39,589 nt of DNA. Source: Sulfurovum sp. Its GTDB lineage: Bacteria; Campylobacterota; Campylobacteria; Campylobacterales; Sulfurovaceae. Within the stretch, counting starts at the first letter, position 1, and every line of letters starts with the position of its first letter. Both the position numbers and the translations under genes were made by a program. Below are positions 1 through 8,640 of this stretch, piece by piece. The notes under the pieces are model-generated. The model had not been told where the DNA came from, made no database searches, and saw only the letters and a list, made by a program, of their open reading frames with translations. Where the stretch lies: contig JALUXB010000064.1 in NCBI GenBank assembly GCA_027019175.1, positions 1 to 39,589 on the forward strand. Reading direction: 5' to 3'.

Positions 1-1
1 G

Positions 2-157
2 GTCGATAGGCTCTACCGCATCCGCTATAGAGGTGTCAATCCATTTACATGCGAATACCGCGAATACTTCCTGTTTTTCAACGAGCTTGGCAAAAAAGTA
101 AAAACTGAAAAAATAAAACATTATCGTAAAAAAGGGTGTGCGGAGATAATGCCATGA
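2..157 (+). CDS. C-terminal fragment of an unrecognised protein, cut by the window edge
   Basis: An open frame runs in from the left edge and gives 51 residues before a TGA at 155-157. The peptide is rich in Arg, Lys and Tyr (for example YRIRYRG and KHYRKKGC) and matches no family I recognise. Its stop codon overlaps the ATG of the next gene as ATGA (154-157), the usual sign of translational coupling, which is the main reason for calling it coding. The start lies outside the window, so length, domains and function cannot be judged. Confidence 0.6.
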   Translation, partial: VDRLYRIRYRGVNPFTCEYREYFLFFNELGKKVKTEKIKHYRKKGCAEIMP

Positions 158-1053
158 TGAAAAAGTATGCCGTTTTTATATCTCTGTTTGTCATCATACT
201 CTATGCAGATCGATACCCGATACTACCACTTGAAATTGTCTCTGTAAGCGGAGGACACACCGACCGATGGGAGCGTGATGCGTTTATTGACGGGGTCGGA
301 CATACGCTGCAAAAGCGAGGGCATATAGCGTTGATGTATAACGCCCCTTTTGTACTCGTTGTAAGAATAAGAGGCTACAAAAGACCCGACCCACACAGCG
401 GTACACCGCACCGATACCGGCTGAAAACAAGAGTGAAAGCCGATTTCTGGGTAAGGGACAGATGGGACTATGATGTCTACAGCGGCAGTGTGGATTATGC
501 ACTCTCTCTCGATGCGCATACTTCCGGGGTAACCCGCGCCTACAACGATGCCAGGCGACGTATCTTTAGAGGGCTTGGCGAGCGCGTCGCCGAACGTCTT
601 GACGAAAACTTCAAATTTATGGTCGACTTTCAACGACAGCAGCATTCGCAAAAAGACAGAAGGGTTATGGCGATGTCGGGACAGGCTCTTTTGATGCGAG
701 GTGAGACACTCGATCTCGAAAGTGCTGCAGTAAGTAGAACGAAGCAGGCAAAAAGTGACATCGGCTGGTATGGTGACGCATACAAAACCAATATGCAACG
801 AATGGTTTTTTTTAACGGAACACGCTACGGCATAGCGAAACATTCAGACTACAGGAGGATCGACCGCGGATATGCCAAGCATATGAAGCTGCAAGGCTAC
901 GATCTTTTTGCGAGAAAGCTGCATAAAGGTACCGTTTTCGTACTTGTAACGGCTCAGGGGCACTATGTAAAAATGAGAATTGAAGGGCTCGTACGAAAAA
1001 ACGGCATAAAAGACGCCGGATTACGTTTACGATGGGAATTTCTCAAAAGGTAA
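154..1053 (+). CDS. hypothetical exported or membrane-anchored protein, 299 aa
   Basis: I do not recognise a family. The N-terminus (MMKKYAVF then a hydrophobic stretch to about residue 18) looks like an uncleaved signal anchor or a short signal peptide; no lipobox cysteine is present. The rest is soluble and strongly basic, with many Arg and Tyr residues and no repeats. An in-frame GTG exists at 136, but ATG 154 is preferred because GGAG (142-145) lies 8 bases upstream and ATGA overlaps the stop of the preceding gene. A new promoter follows at 1100, so this gene closes its transcription unit. The early region has a vague resemblance to small envelope-assembly proteins, but that is only an impression. 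Coding status is fairly secure; function is unknown. Confidence 0.65.
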   Translation: MMKKYAVFISLFVIILYADRYPILPLEIVSVSGGHTDRWERDAFIDGVGHTLQKRGHIALMYNAPFVLVVRIRGYKRPDPHSGTPHRYRLKTRVKADFWVRDRWDYDVYSGSVDYALSLDAHTSGVTRAYNDARRRIFRGLGERVAERLDENFKFMVDFQRQQHSQKDRRVMAMSGQALLMRGETLDLESAAVSRTKQAKSDIGWYGDAYKTNMQRMVFFNGTRYGIAKHSDYRRIDRGYAKHMKLQGYDLFARKLHKGTVFVLVTAQGHYVKMRIEGLVRKNGIKDAGLRLRWEFLKR

Positions 1054-1099
1054 ATCCAAACAAAAACCACCATTCTTTTGCTTGTACAATCTATTCCGA

Positions 1100-1127
1100 T
1101 TGTCTAATAGTTATTATTCGCTATAAT
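1100..1127 (+). promoter_or_regulatory. predicted sigma70 promoter of the permease/channel/efflux operon
   Basis: TTGTCT (1100-1105) and a perfect TATAAT (1122-1127) are separated by 16 bases in an AT-rich gap between the unknown gene and the permease. The predicted transcript starts near 1134, giving a leader of about 50 bases. The ribosome binding site AAAGGA sits shortly before ATG 1186. No comparable promoter is evident in the 3-9 base gaps between the following genes, so it probably serves all six. Confidence 0.6.
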
Positions 1128-1185
1128 TTCATATCATTTTATTATTAAATCGTTAAACAGATAAATTGGGCAAAAGGATATACAT

Positions 1186-2271
1186 ATGCCGACACAAAAC
1201 CATAAAGATGAAAAGGTTGCGATAGCCATCGAAATTGCCGTCAAACTGGGACTTCTCTTCCTTGTCATCTACATCTCCTACCTTATCGCCAAACCCTTTT
1301 TGGCGCTTATTATCTGGGCTATCATCATCGCAGTTGCCCTGCAGCCGGTAATTGCCATGCTCGAAAAGCGTTTTGGCAACCGCAAGAAAATCATCATCGC
1401 ACTGACCACAATCATCGTAACCGCGCTTGCCGTCCCAACCTACACACTCTCCGACACCGTCATAGAAACGGGGCATGAACTCGCTACCGCCCTGCAGGAC
1501 GGCTCTATCGACATTCCCCCTCCGACAGATAAAGTAAAAGAGTGGCCGCTGATTGGGGAGAAAACCTACAAACTGTGGTATTCAGCCTCTGAGAACCTTG
1601 CAAAAACCCTTGCACCATTCAAGAATGAAATCAAACACATTGCCGGATCTGTTTTCTCCGCACTGGGCAGCGGCCTTGGTACCATTTTGATGTTCATTGC
1701 CGCCATGATCATCGCCGCCTTTTTCCTGATGGGAGCCGAAGGGGGCGAACGTTTCTACAAAACCATCATGCGCCGTCTGCTTGGAGACAAAGGGGATGAG
1801 TGGGCGAACCTCTCCACACTTACCATTCGTTCCGTCGTCACCGGCGTGATAGGTGTTGCGGCCATACAGGCATTCTTCGCTTTCATCGGTCTGTTGCTTA
1901 TGGGAGTACCTTTTGCTATTGTTTGGGCACTTGCCATTATGTTCCTGACTATCATCCAGATGCCTGCACTCATCGTCATAGCTCCCATCATCGCATGGGT
2001 CTTCTCACAGGGGAGCGGAACACCTGAAGTGGTCTTCACAGTCTATATGCTCATTGTCGGTGCACTTGACGGCATACTCAAACCAATGCTGATGGGGCGC
2101 GGCGTAGATATTCCTATGCTCGTCATCCTCATCGGTGCCATCGGGGGGATGATGCTCATGGGCATGATCGGTCTCTTTATCGGAGCGGTGATCTTTGCCC
2201 TGGCATACAAACTCTTCGAACTCTGGATTGCAGAGGTCAGGGAGGAAGAGGAAGCGAAACAGGTATCATGA
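1186..2271 (+). CDS. AI-2E family transporter (PerM/UPF0118-like permease)
   Basis: Polytopic inner-membrane protein of 361 aa, a normal length for the AI-2E transporter (PerM) family. The N-terminus has two hydrophobic helices (about residues 18-60), then a soluble segment around residues 95-150, then a membrane domain with about five more helices (for example AIWALAIMFL-type segments and the Gly/Met-rich LIGAIGGMMLMGMIG stretch near the end), which is the usual family layout. Members are linked to quorum-signal export, Na+/H+ exchange or unknown substrates, so substrate cannot be assigned. It is first in the operon, and its TGA overlaps the ATG of the ion channel gene (ATGA, 2268-2271). The C-terminal tail is acidic (REEEEAK). 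The family call is secure; the role is not. Confidence 0.88.
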   Translation: MPTQNHKDEKVAIAIEIAVKLGLLFLVIYISYLIAKPFLALIIWAIIIAVALQPVIAMLEKRFGNRKKIIIALTTIIVTALAVPTYTLSDTVIETGHELATALQDGSIDIPPPTDKVKEWPLIGEKTYKLWYSASENLAKTLAPFKNEIKHIAGSVFSALGSGLGTILMFIAAMIIAAFFLMGAEGGERFYKTIMRRLLGDKGDEWANLSTLTIRSVVTGVIGVAAIQAFFAFIGLLLMGVPFAIVWALAIMFLTIIQMPALIVIAPIIAWVFSQGSGTPEVVFTVYMLIVGALDGILKPMLMGRGVDIPMLVILIGAIGGMMLMGMIGLFIGAVIFALAYKLFELWIAEVREEEEAKQVS

Positions 2272-2936
2272 AACCACTCAGCCGGGAAAACAACTTTCTT
2301 TACCTCTTTGTCTCGCTGCTGCTCTTTCTGCTCAGCGGTGCGATCGTTGCAGAGTTCACCAATATTTTCAGCAAAGGAGCTTTCGGCCTCATTGTCGTGC
2401 TGATGCTCATTGCCAGCATCAGAAGCCTGCATACCGACAAGAGCTGGAGGCATGTCATCTTCTTTCTTATACCGGTCTTTGTTACCCTCAACATACTCGA
2501 ACACATCTTTCCCAGTAAAACCTACCTCTTTTTGGTACTTCTGACACTGTTTGTCTTCTTCATCGGCCTCATTGCCAAAGCATTCTGGCAGGTACTCTTC
2601 GAAGGCGATGTCGATGCCAACAAGATTATCGGTTCACTCACACTTTACCTACTGCTGGGACTCATTTGGACAGTGATTTACATGATCATTATGCTCTTCG
2701 ATCCAACTGCATTCAGCGGCATAGAGGTGACAAGCTGGCAGGCTGGCTTTTCACGGATGGCCTACTACAGCTTCGTGACGCTTACCACCCTTGGATACGG
2801 CGATATTTTGCCAAAGAACCACATTGCCGAATTTTTCGCCTACATGGAAGCGGTCATCGGCGTCTTCTATATGGCTATCATTGTCTCCAGCCTCATCAGC
2901 CTGAGGCTCAACGCCATCGAAAAGAAACGGAGCTGA
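2268..2936 (+). CDS. small ion channel protein with K+-type selectivity filter
   Basis: A 222-aa membrane protein of the two-pore-helix ion channel superfamily (Ion_trans_2). Four or five hydrophobic helices occupy residues 8-110, followed by a helix at about 123-144, a pore loop with the selectivity filter TLGYGD at residues 174-179, and a final helix at about 190-212. No cytoplasmic RCK domain follows the last helix, unlike the second channel in this window. The GYGD filter predicts K+ selectivity. Translation is coupled to the upstream permease through a 4-base overlap, and the FUSC gene starts 6 bases downstream, so it appears to be expressed with the efflux system, perhaps to balance charge or volume; that link is inference. 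Confidence 0.85.
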   Translation: MKPLSRENNFLYLFVSLLLFLLSGAIVAEFTNIFSKGAFGLIVVLMLIASIRSLHTDKSWRHVIFFLIPVFVTLNILEHIFPSKTYLFLVLLTLFVFFIGLIAKAFWQVLFEGDVDANKIIGSLTLYLLLGLIWTVIYMIIMLFDPTAFSGIEVTSWQAGFSRMAYYSFVTLTTLGYGDILPKNHIAEFFAYMEAVIGVFYMAIIVSSLISLRLNAIEKKRS

Positions 2937-2942
2937 TCTTTT

Positions 2943-5108
2943 ATGTCCACAGCGGAAGCGGCACTGCCTGGCAACACTGAAAGCAGAGTAGACGCTACGC
3001 CACTGCTCAACGACAAGATGAAGTTCGCTATCAAGGCTGCTGCCAGCCTGGTACTGGTCTACCTCATCGGTTTCGCACAGGGTTGGAGCAACATCACCAC
3101 GGCTGCCACCACCGTTATGCTCATCGCCGCAGTCGGATCACTTGAGAATGCAGTCATGAACGGCTTGCTGCGCGTACTCGGCTCCATTATCGGTGCCATT
3201 ATCGGCATGGTGTTCATTGCAATCTTCCCGCAGGAACGCTTTTTGTACCTGCTGGTCCTCTCGCTTGCCGTCACCTTTGTGCTACACCTTACTCGCACCT
3301 ATAAAGGCGATATGACCGTTTTTATGCTGACAGGTATGACCATGATGATGATGTTTCAAAATGGCAATACGGACAATGTCTTCCTCTATGGGGTCGACAA
3401 AGCTTTCATGACCCTTTTTGGCATTGCCGTCTACACACTGGTCGGGATTCTCATCTGGCCGGTCAGCGACAAGAAAGCGGAGTTCGAACATGCACAGCAG
3501 CTTGCACAAGCACTCAAGAAACGTTACGAAGTACGTCTCGAAGATGAAGCGACACAAAATAGGCTCCACAACGAAGCGCTGCAGGCACAGGAGCTGCTGC
3601 AAAAAAGTATCCCCCAAATCCCGGGAACCATGGAGACGAACTTCTCTCCTGCACAGTGGCGCAGCCTGATGCGGGACTTCAAGGCACTCGATACCCTCCT
3701 CTCACTGCTACCGACCTCCGGAGAGCTTTCCGATTTTCCAAAACCTGTATCACACTATCTCAAGGGCTTTGAGACGGTTCACAGCCAGATAGAGACACTC
3801 TTTGATGCCATCGTCAAGGGGTGGCAGGAGAAGCAGCTCATTGAAATCCCCAAAAAAGCGGAGCTCTCTGTCGATTTTGAAGCGTCAGAAGAGCTGACAC
3901 AGCTGCAGCGTGCCACCCTTGGAAGCTTTGCACTTGAGACAAAAAACCTGCACGCGCTGCTTTCACGCATCGCAAAGAAGCTCAATGCCCTGCATCGTCC
4001 GGAACCTACGCACTTTGTCGATGATGAACGCATCAAAACGCATGCCTTTGATCTGCTCGATCCGGAACATCTCAAGGCGTCCGTCATTACCTTTCTTATC
4101 TTCTGGACAGCGGTTGTATGCTGGATACTCTTCAACCCTCCCGGCGGCTTCATGGTCGTCGTACTGGCTACGGGACTGAGCGTCATTACCGCTTTCAGCC
4201 CCGTCAAGCCCTCGCTGCTCATTATTGTATTCACCCTCTCATTTTTCTTCGCTGCCGCTGCCTATGTAGGGGTACTGCCGCATCTCGATCACAGTGTCGG
4301 GCTGGCACTGTTTTTATTTTTCTATGGCTTCATCGGCTTCTACTTCCTGCCCGCACAACTCTCCATCTTCTTTCTGCTGGGGCTGGTAACGATGAACATC
4401 ACCAACCAGATGTACTACGCCTTCGATATCTTCCTTCTGGTACTGACGATGTTCTACGCCTTTCTCTCGCTGCTGCTGCTCTTCTACTATCTGCCGTTCT
4501 CGACCAAACCCGAGCGTCTTTTTCTCATCCTGCAAAAGCGCTTTTTCAGCCAGTCACTCCAGCTTGCCCGCTACCACTTCGCACTCATTAAGGGCAAAGC
4601 ACGTTTCTGGCAGAAGATTGCGGCACACTACAACAGACGCTACCTGATGAACACCGTCGCCAAGATGAAGCTCTGGGCTGCACAGATAGACACCGCCTAT
4701 TTCGACGACATAGAAAAAGAGGCGCTGCTCTCCTATGTACGCAACTGTGAACGCTTCGCCACCCTGCTTCTGATACACATCCACACCATCGATGCGCAAA
4801 AAGAGAATCCGCTGCTGCGGTCCTACCTGCTCGAACGGCACAACGCCGCCCTTGTTGAAGCGCTTGAGCGCCTTGCTGACAAACCCCTTCTGACATCTGT
4901 CTCCGATATGAAGGCTGCGACAGAACGGTTTGAAAAAGAGCTCTTGGATTTTTTTACAAAGGAGAACCCGGAGCGCTATGAGAGAGAATCGGTGGTCTCC
5001 TTTTATGAGACCATTTCGCTCTACCGGCATATCTGGCACACCTTTTTTGACCTGGAGGCAAAAATGGCACACCTCAACCTCACCTCACTCAAAGAGAGCA
5101 GATTTTGA
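2943..5108 (+). CDS. FUSC family inner-membrane efflux protein (AaeB-like)
   Basis: A 721-aa protein with the duplicated architecture of the FUSC / aromatic acid exporter family: a first block of membrane helices (about residues 28-175), a cytoplasmic segment (about 175-375) with heptad-like Leu/Glu patterns, a second block of helices (about 380-520), and a long soluble C-terminus (about 520-721). AaeB in Escherichia coli exports p-hydroxybenzoate-type acids with the adaptor AaeA. Here the gene is followed directly by an outer-membrane factor, a DUF1656 (AaeX-like) protein and an HlyD adaptor, so a full trans-envelope pump is encoded. ATG 2943 has GGAG about 10 bases upstream within the end of the channel gene. 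The stop overlaps the next start as TGATG. Confidence 0.87.
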   Translation: MSTAEAALPGNTESRVDATPLLNDKMKFAIKAAASLVLVYLIGFAQGWSNITTAATTVMLIAAVGSLENAVMNGLLRVLGSIIGAIIGMVFIAIFPQERFLYLLVLSLAVTFVLHLTRTYKGDMTVFMLTGMTMMMMFQNGNTDNVFLYGVDKAFMTLFGIAVYTLVGILIWPVSDKKAEFEHAQQLAQALKKRYEVRLEDEATQNRLHNEALQAQELLQKSIPQIPGTMETNFSPAQWRSLMRDFKALDTLLSLLPTSGELSDFPKPVSHYLKGFETVHSQIETLFDAIVKGWQEKQLIEIPKKAELSVDFEASEELTQLQRATLGSFALETKNLHALLSRIAKKLNALHRPEPTHFVDDERIKTHAFDLLDPEHLKASVITFLIFWTAVVCWILFNPPGGFMVVVLATGLSVITAFSPVKPSLLIIVFTLSFFFAAAAYVGVLPHLDHSVGLALFLFFYGFIGFYFLPAQLSIFFLLGLVTMNITNQMYYAFDIFLLVLTMFYAFLSLLLLFYYLPFSTKPERLFLILQKRFFSQSLQLARYHFALIKGKARFWQKIAAHYNRRYLMNTVAKMKLWAAQIDTAYFDDIEKEALLSYVRNCERFATLLLIHIHTIDAQKENPLLRSYLLERHNAALVEALERLADKPLLTSVSDMKAATERFEKELLDFFTKENPERYERESVVSFYETISLYRHIWHTFFDLEAKMAHLNLTSLKESRF

Positions 5109-6706
5109 TGAAAAGATCCCTTCTACCAAGACTCACCGCTGCTGCTTCGGTCCTGCTTCTGCTTGGCGGCTGTGCTAAACTGGGCCCCGATTTCAGCGGC
5201 ATAGAGAACCCGCCCGTTCCCCAAAAGTGGCAGAAGCACACAGCAGCCAAAAGTCCCGTAGTACAATGGTGGCGTACCTTCCGCGATCCGGTGCTCAACG
5301 AACTGGTCACAAAAGCGTATGCACAGAACCTTGACATCAAGAGTGCCGGGCTGCGTATCGTCCAGGCGCGTGCGGCACTTGGCATCGCCCAGGGGCTTGC
5401 CTTCCCCCAGTCACAGAAGATCAATGCAAAGGCAACCTCGACACGCACCGGCCTTGGTGATGTCGCCGCCACCGACGTGAGTTTCGATATGGGTTGGGAG
5501 CTTGACCTGTGGGGCAAGTATGGCCGCGGTATCGAAGCGGGTGAAGCGGGACTCTATGCGAGTGTCGCCACCTACGACAACATCATGGTCTCCGTCATTG
5601 CCGAAGTGGCACGCAACTACATCAACTACCGCACTGCACAGGAGCGTCTTGCCTACGCAAAGCGAAACGTCATCATCCAGGAGCGTGTCACGAAGATGAC
5701 AGAGGTGCAGTTCAACTCCGGGAATGTCTCCGAGCTTGACGTTCAGCAGGCACGCACCCAACTCTACACGACACGTACCAGTATTCCCGCGGTTGAACTG
5801 AACAAGGCAAAGGCACGCAACGCACTGGCACTGCTGCTTGGTATGGATGCTGCTGCTGTCGAACGCATACTGCAGCGTGGCAACAGCCGCACCTACACCG
5901 ATGCCAACCGCTTCATCGCCATGCACAAAGGGGTTATTCAGCTCAACGAAGGACTCAAAGGCCTTGTCGATGTCAATATGGTACCAAAGGCGAAGCTCAA
6001 CTCCAGCTACCGGATCGACGCCAACCTCATCACGCAGCGTCCCGACCTCAAAGCTGCTGAACATCTGGTGCATGCCAATGCGGCAAAACTGGGAGCCAGT
6101 ATGGCTGACCTCTACCCGAGCTTCTCCATATTCGGCTCCATCGGCTACCACAACTCCAACCGGCTTGGCGGCTGGATGAGCGGGAACGATCCGCTTGGCA
6201 TCACCATCGGGCCGTCGTTTTCGTGGAATATCCTCAACTACGGACAGATCAAAAACCAGATACGCCTCAAAGACGCCATCTTCGAAGAGAGCCTCGTCAA
6301 CTACAACAAGGCTGTTCTCGGTGCCGTTACCGAAGTCTCCAACGCACTTGAGGGGTATGCCCTGACCCTCAAACAGCAAAAGGAGAACAAAAAGGCCGTT
6401 GCCGCGACACTGCGCGCCTTCAACCTCTCCGTCATCCAGTACAACGACGGACTGGTCAACTACCAGCGTCTGCTGACAACGGTCGAGAAGCTCACCAGTA
6501 CGCAGGACCGCTACGCCACCATCAAGGGCAATGTCGCACTCAATGCCGTAGCACTCTACAAAGCGCTTGGCGGCGGCTGGCAGATAAGCCGAGGAAAACG
6601 CTACCTCTCCGAAGAGACCGTAGCACGCATGAAAGCACGTACCGACTGGGGAAAAATGCTTGACGGCAACGCAACCATGCTGCCAAAAGGATTTACCCAT
6701 GAGTAA
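5108..6706 (+). CDS. efflux outer-membrane lipoprotein (NodT/OprM family, TolC-like)
   Basis: This 532-aa protein is the outer-membrane channel of the pump. A lipoprotein signal peptide ends in LLGGC, with the lipidated cysteine at residue 22. The body carries the two OMF repeats typical of OprM/NodT proteins, including PPVPQKW early, the WELDLWGKYGR segment near 125-140, ARNYINYR near 160, and a second-half ADLYPSFSIFGSIGY segment followed by WNILNYGQIKNQIR. ATG 5108 is chosen over the upstream TTG 5105 because it overlaps the FUSC stop as TGATG. Length is slightly above the family norm, with a C-terminal extension after the last helix that may be periplasmic. Substrate is inferred only from its neighbours. 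Confidence 0.9.
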   Translation: MKRSLLPRLTAAASVLLLLGGCAKLGPDFSGIENPPVPQKWQKHTAAKSPVVQWWRTFRDPVLNELVTKAYAQNLDIKSAGLRIVQARAALGIAQGLAFPQSQKINAKATSTRTGLGDVAATDVSFDMGWELDLWGKYGRGIEAGEAGLYASVATYDNIMVSVIAEVARNYINYRTAQERLAYAKRNVIIQERVTKMTEVQFNSGNVSELDVQQARTQLYTTRTSIPAVELNKAKARNALALLLGMDAAAVERILQRGNSRTYTDANRFIAMHKGVIQLNEGLKGLVDVNMVPKAKLNSSYRIDANLITQRPDLKAAEHLVHANAAKLGASMADLYPSFSIFGSIGYHNSNRLGGWMSGNDPLGITIGPSFSWNILNYGQIKNQIRLKDAIFEESLVNYNKAVLGAVTEVSNALEGYALTLKQQKENKKAVAATLRAFNLSVIQYNDGLVNYQRLLTTVEKLTSTQDRYATIKGNVALNAVALYKALGGGWQISRGKRYLSEETVARMKARTDWGKMLDGNATMLPKGFTHE

Positions 6707-6914
6707 CCCCTTTCCGCACGAGCTGAGCATCGGTGATGTCTATTTCTCTCCGCTGCTGCCGGCAGTACTGCTTGCCTTCCTGGCTGCGGTCATCACCGTA
6801 ATGCTGCTAAACAGGCTGAAGCTCTCGCGTTTTTTCTATGCACCGGCGTATGTATTCATCGCAATCATGGCACTCTACCTGGTGCTTATCGATACCTTCT
6901 GGATCAAATTTTAA
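6699..6914 (+). CDS. DUF1656 family small membrane protein (AaeX-like)
   Basis: A 71-aa protein starting MSNPFPHELS with two hydrophobic helices (about residues 18-40 and 47-65). The size, the N-terminal EL.IGDVYFSPLL pattern and position directly before an HlyD adaptor match DUF1656/AaeX proteins, which accompany AaeA-AaeB pumps and have no firmly established role. ATG 6699 lies inside the end of the outer-membrane factor gene (8-base overlap), with AAAAGG eight bases upstream. A longer in-frame start at 6660 would add residues with no family support. Confidence 0.85.
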   Translation: MSNPFPHELSIGDVYFSPLLPAVLLAFLAAVITVMLLNRLKLSRFFYAPAYVFIAIMALYLVLIDTFWIKF

Positions 6915-6923
6915 GGAACAACC

Positions 6924-7847
6924 ATGACAAAACATATCATCAAACTTCTATTGACAGTCACTATCCTTGGCGCTGCACTCTACTTAGGATACACCAAATA
7001 CAGGAAGTACACCGACAATCCGTGGACACGGGACGGACAGGTGCGTACACAGGTGATACAGATCGCACCGCGCGTGACGGGAATGGTTACCAAAATTCAT
7101 GTCAGGGACAACCAGAAGGTCAAAAAAGGCGACCTGCTCTTCGAGATAGACCCCTCACAGTACGAACTGAAGGTCAAACAGGCCGAGGCACGCCTGAAGC
7201 GTACCCTCGAAGCAGCCAAGGGCACCAAAATAGAGTATGAGCGTATCAAGAAGATCTATGAAAAGGATAGGGGTGCCGTCTCTCAGAAAGACTATGTACG
7301 CAGCGAGACCAACTACTTCAAATCGCTCGCCGATATCGACGCCAGTACCGAAGCGCTTAACGCCGCGAAGCTCAACCTCACCTACACCAAAGTCTATGCC
7401 GAAGTGGACGGTTATGTCTCCAACATCAACTTTCAGATCGGTACACAGGCGACAGCCAACAAACCGCTGCTTGCACTTGTGGATACCTCCTCCTTCTGGG
7501 TCTTTGGCTTCTTCAAAGAAGATGCCATCCCCCAAGTGCGTGTCGGCGATGATGCCATTGTAACCCTTCTTGCTTACCCTGATACTCCACTCAAAGGCAA
7601 AGTGGAATCGATCGCATGGGGCATCTCTCCCTCGGACGGCAACCCCGGCCCCAACCTGCTGCCAAACGTCAAGCCTGTCTTTCAATGGATACGCCTTGCC
7701 CAGCGTATCCCGGTACGAATAAAGCTCGATCCGCTGCCTGACAATATCAAACTCAGAGTAGGCTTGACCGCTTCGGTACAGGTACTCAAACGCAGCCATT
7801 CACATTCAGTACACGATTCTATGCTAAAATATTTTTATAGGATGTAA
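6924..7847 (+). CDS. HlyD/EmrA-type membrane fusion protein (AaeA-like)
   Basis: The periplasmic adaptor of the efflux pump, 307 aa. One N-terminal membrane anchor (about residues 6-23) is followed by the DNPWTRDGQVRT segment typical of AaeA/EmrA adaptors, a split lipoyl/biotinyl domain (QIAPRVTGMVTKIHV and, in the second half, AEVDGYVSNINFQIG), a short alpha-hairpin between them (about residues 75-150), and a beta-barrel with FGFFKED. It would bridge the FUSC protein and the outer-membrane channel. GGAAC lies upstream of ATG 6924, nine bases after the DUF1656 stop. It closes the six-gene operon. The C-terminal end (SHSHSVHD) is His/Ser-rich and overlaps a possible internal minus-10 (TAAAAT near 7824) for the next gene. 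Confidence 0.92.
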   Translation: MTKHIIKLLLTVTILGAALYLGYTKYRKYTDNPWTRDGQVRTQVIQIAPRVTGMVTKIHVRDNQKVKKGDLLFEIDPSQYELKVKQAEARLKRTLEAAKGTKIEYERIKKIYEKDRGAVSQKDYVRSETNYFKSLADIDASTEALNAAKLNLTYTKVYAEVDGYVSNINFQIGTQATANKPLLALVDTSSFWVFGFFKEDAIPQVRVGDDAIVTLLAYPDTPLKGKVESIAWGISPSDGNPGPNLLPNVKPVFQWIRLAQRIPVRIKLDPLPDNIKLRVGLTASVQVLKRSHSHSVHDSMLKYFYRM

Positions 7848-7859
7848 AGGAGCAGATAT

Positions 7860-8240
7860 ATGCGTAACTACTACAAAATCGTTTTGGCAGCAGTTTCGCT
7901 GCTTCTGGTTGCCGGATGTGCAAGCCATGAAAACTTTGCCAAACATTATGATACATGGATAGGCAAAAACATTCATTACTTTACTGCCTCTTACGGCTAC
8001 CCCGATACTTCCTACAAGCTGCCAAACGGCCATGAAGTTTATGTCTATGAAAAAACCCGTATCGACTCCTACCCACAAGTGGTACCGACATTCGGTTACG
8101 GCTGGGGCGGATACTACGGCGGTATGATGGCTACTTACGGTACAGATATCGACTACAAGACCTGCAAGCTCTTTCTTGAAGTCAACAAAAAAGGGAACAT
8201 TGTACAATGGGGATCACGCGGTAACAACTGTGTAATGTAG
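7860..8240 (+). CDS. hypothetical lipoprotein, 126 aa
   Basis: A type II signal peptide (MRNYYKIV, hydrophobic core, then LLVAGC with the lipid cysteine at about residue 20) indicates an outer- or inner-membrane lipoprotein. The mature part has no family I can name; it is rich in Tyr and Gly, including YGWGGYYGG around residue 82, and has two further cysteines near the C-terminus (TCKLF and NNCVM) that could form a disulfide. AAAGGAG is well placed before ATG 7860. It lies 12 bases after the HlyD gene and may be read through from that operon or from a weak promoter inside its end. Function unknown. Confidence 0.8.
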   Translation: MRNYYKIVLAAVSLLLVAGCASHENFAKHYDTWIGKNIHYFTASYGYPDTSYKLPNGHEVYVYEKTRIDSYPQVVPTFGYGWGGYYGGMMATYGTDIDYKTCKLFLEVNKKGNIVQWGSRGNNCVM

Positions 8241-8241
8241 G

Positions 8242-8269
8242 TTACACTCTGAATAATTGATGATAGTAT
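8242..8269 (+). promoter_or_regulatory. possible promoter of the glycine-zipper lipoprotein gene
   Basis: TTACAC (8242-8247) and TAGTAT (8264-8269) with a 16-base spacer lie in the 57-base gap between the two lipoprotein genes. Both boxes deviate from consensus, so this is tentative; the gap is nevertheless longer and more AT-rich than those inside the upstream operon. Confidence 0.3.
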
Positions 8270-8297
8270 AGATTTCATATACACAAAGGAGTACATG

Positions 8298-8597
8298 ATG
8301 AAAAGAATGCAACTGGCAATTTTAGGTGTGGCAAGTGCTACACTGCTTGGACTGACAGGATGTACGAATGGACAACTGAGCAACCCAGAAGAGAAAGCAC
8401 TCATCGGTGCGACCGGGGGTGCTATTATCGGCGGAATTGCGAATGGAGGCAAAGGTGCAGCCATTGGTGCAGCACTTGGAGGAGTCTCAGGTGCTGCTTA
8501 TGGCGCATATCAGGACAACCAACGTCAATATTACCGTGACCAGTATGGTCGCACCTACTACATTGACAAAAATGGAAGAGCTGTCTATACCGACTAA
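8298..8597 (+). CDS. glycine-zipper lipoprotein, 99 aa
   Basis: A lipoprotein signal peptide ends in LGLTGC. Residues of about 36-70 form a glycine-zipper stretch (ALIGATGGAIIGGIANG, then GAAIGAALGGVSGAAYG), as in the Gly-zipper/YMGG-type and SlyB-like small envelope proteins, which insert or pack helices in the outer membrane. The C-terminus is Tyr/Arg-rich and ends in a YYIDKNGRAVYTD-type segment. Two adjacent ATGs exist (8295, 8298); the second is preferred because GGAG (8288-8291) is 6 bases from it but only 3 from the first. The exact function is unknown; a structural or stress-related envelope role is usual for this class. Confidence 0.8.
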   Translation: MKRMQLAILGVASATLLGLTGCTNGQLSNPEEKALIGATGGAIIGGIANGGKGAAIGAALGGVSGAAYGAYQDNQRQYYRDQYGRTYYIDKNGRAVYTD

Positions 8598-8598
8598 T

Positions 8599-8627
8599 AA
8601 AAAAAGGGAGCAGCATAGCTGCTTCCC
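8599..8627 (-). terminator. intrinsic terminator of the cbpA-hspR operon
   Basis: Read on the minus strand, a GC-rich hairpin (AGCAGC / GCTGCT around a 3-base loop, extended by GGG/CCC with a single-base bulge; 8606-8627) is followed directly by a run of seven T (complement of 8599-8605). It lies 14 bases beyond the hspR stop. On the plus strand the hairpin is followed by a C-run rather than a T-run, so it is a weaker terminator for the lipoprotein gene. Confidence 0.75.
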
Positions 8628-8640
8628 CCCCCTTCTTCAT

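Noticed and set aside
5411-6730. 439-codon minus-strand open frame across the outer-membrane factor gene
   Set aside because: It is antisense to a gene with clear OMF motifs and a lipobox; the opposite frame is open because of GC-skewed codon use. Its composition (many Val, Gly, Cys) is not protein-like.
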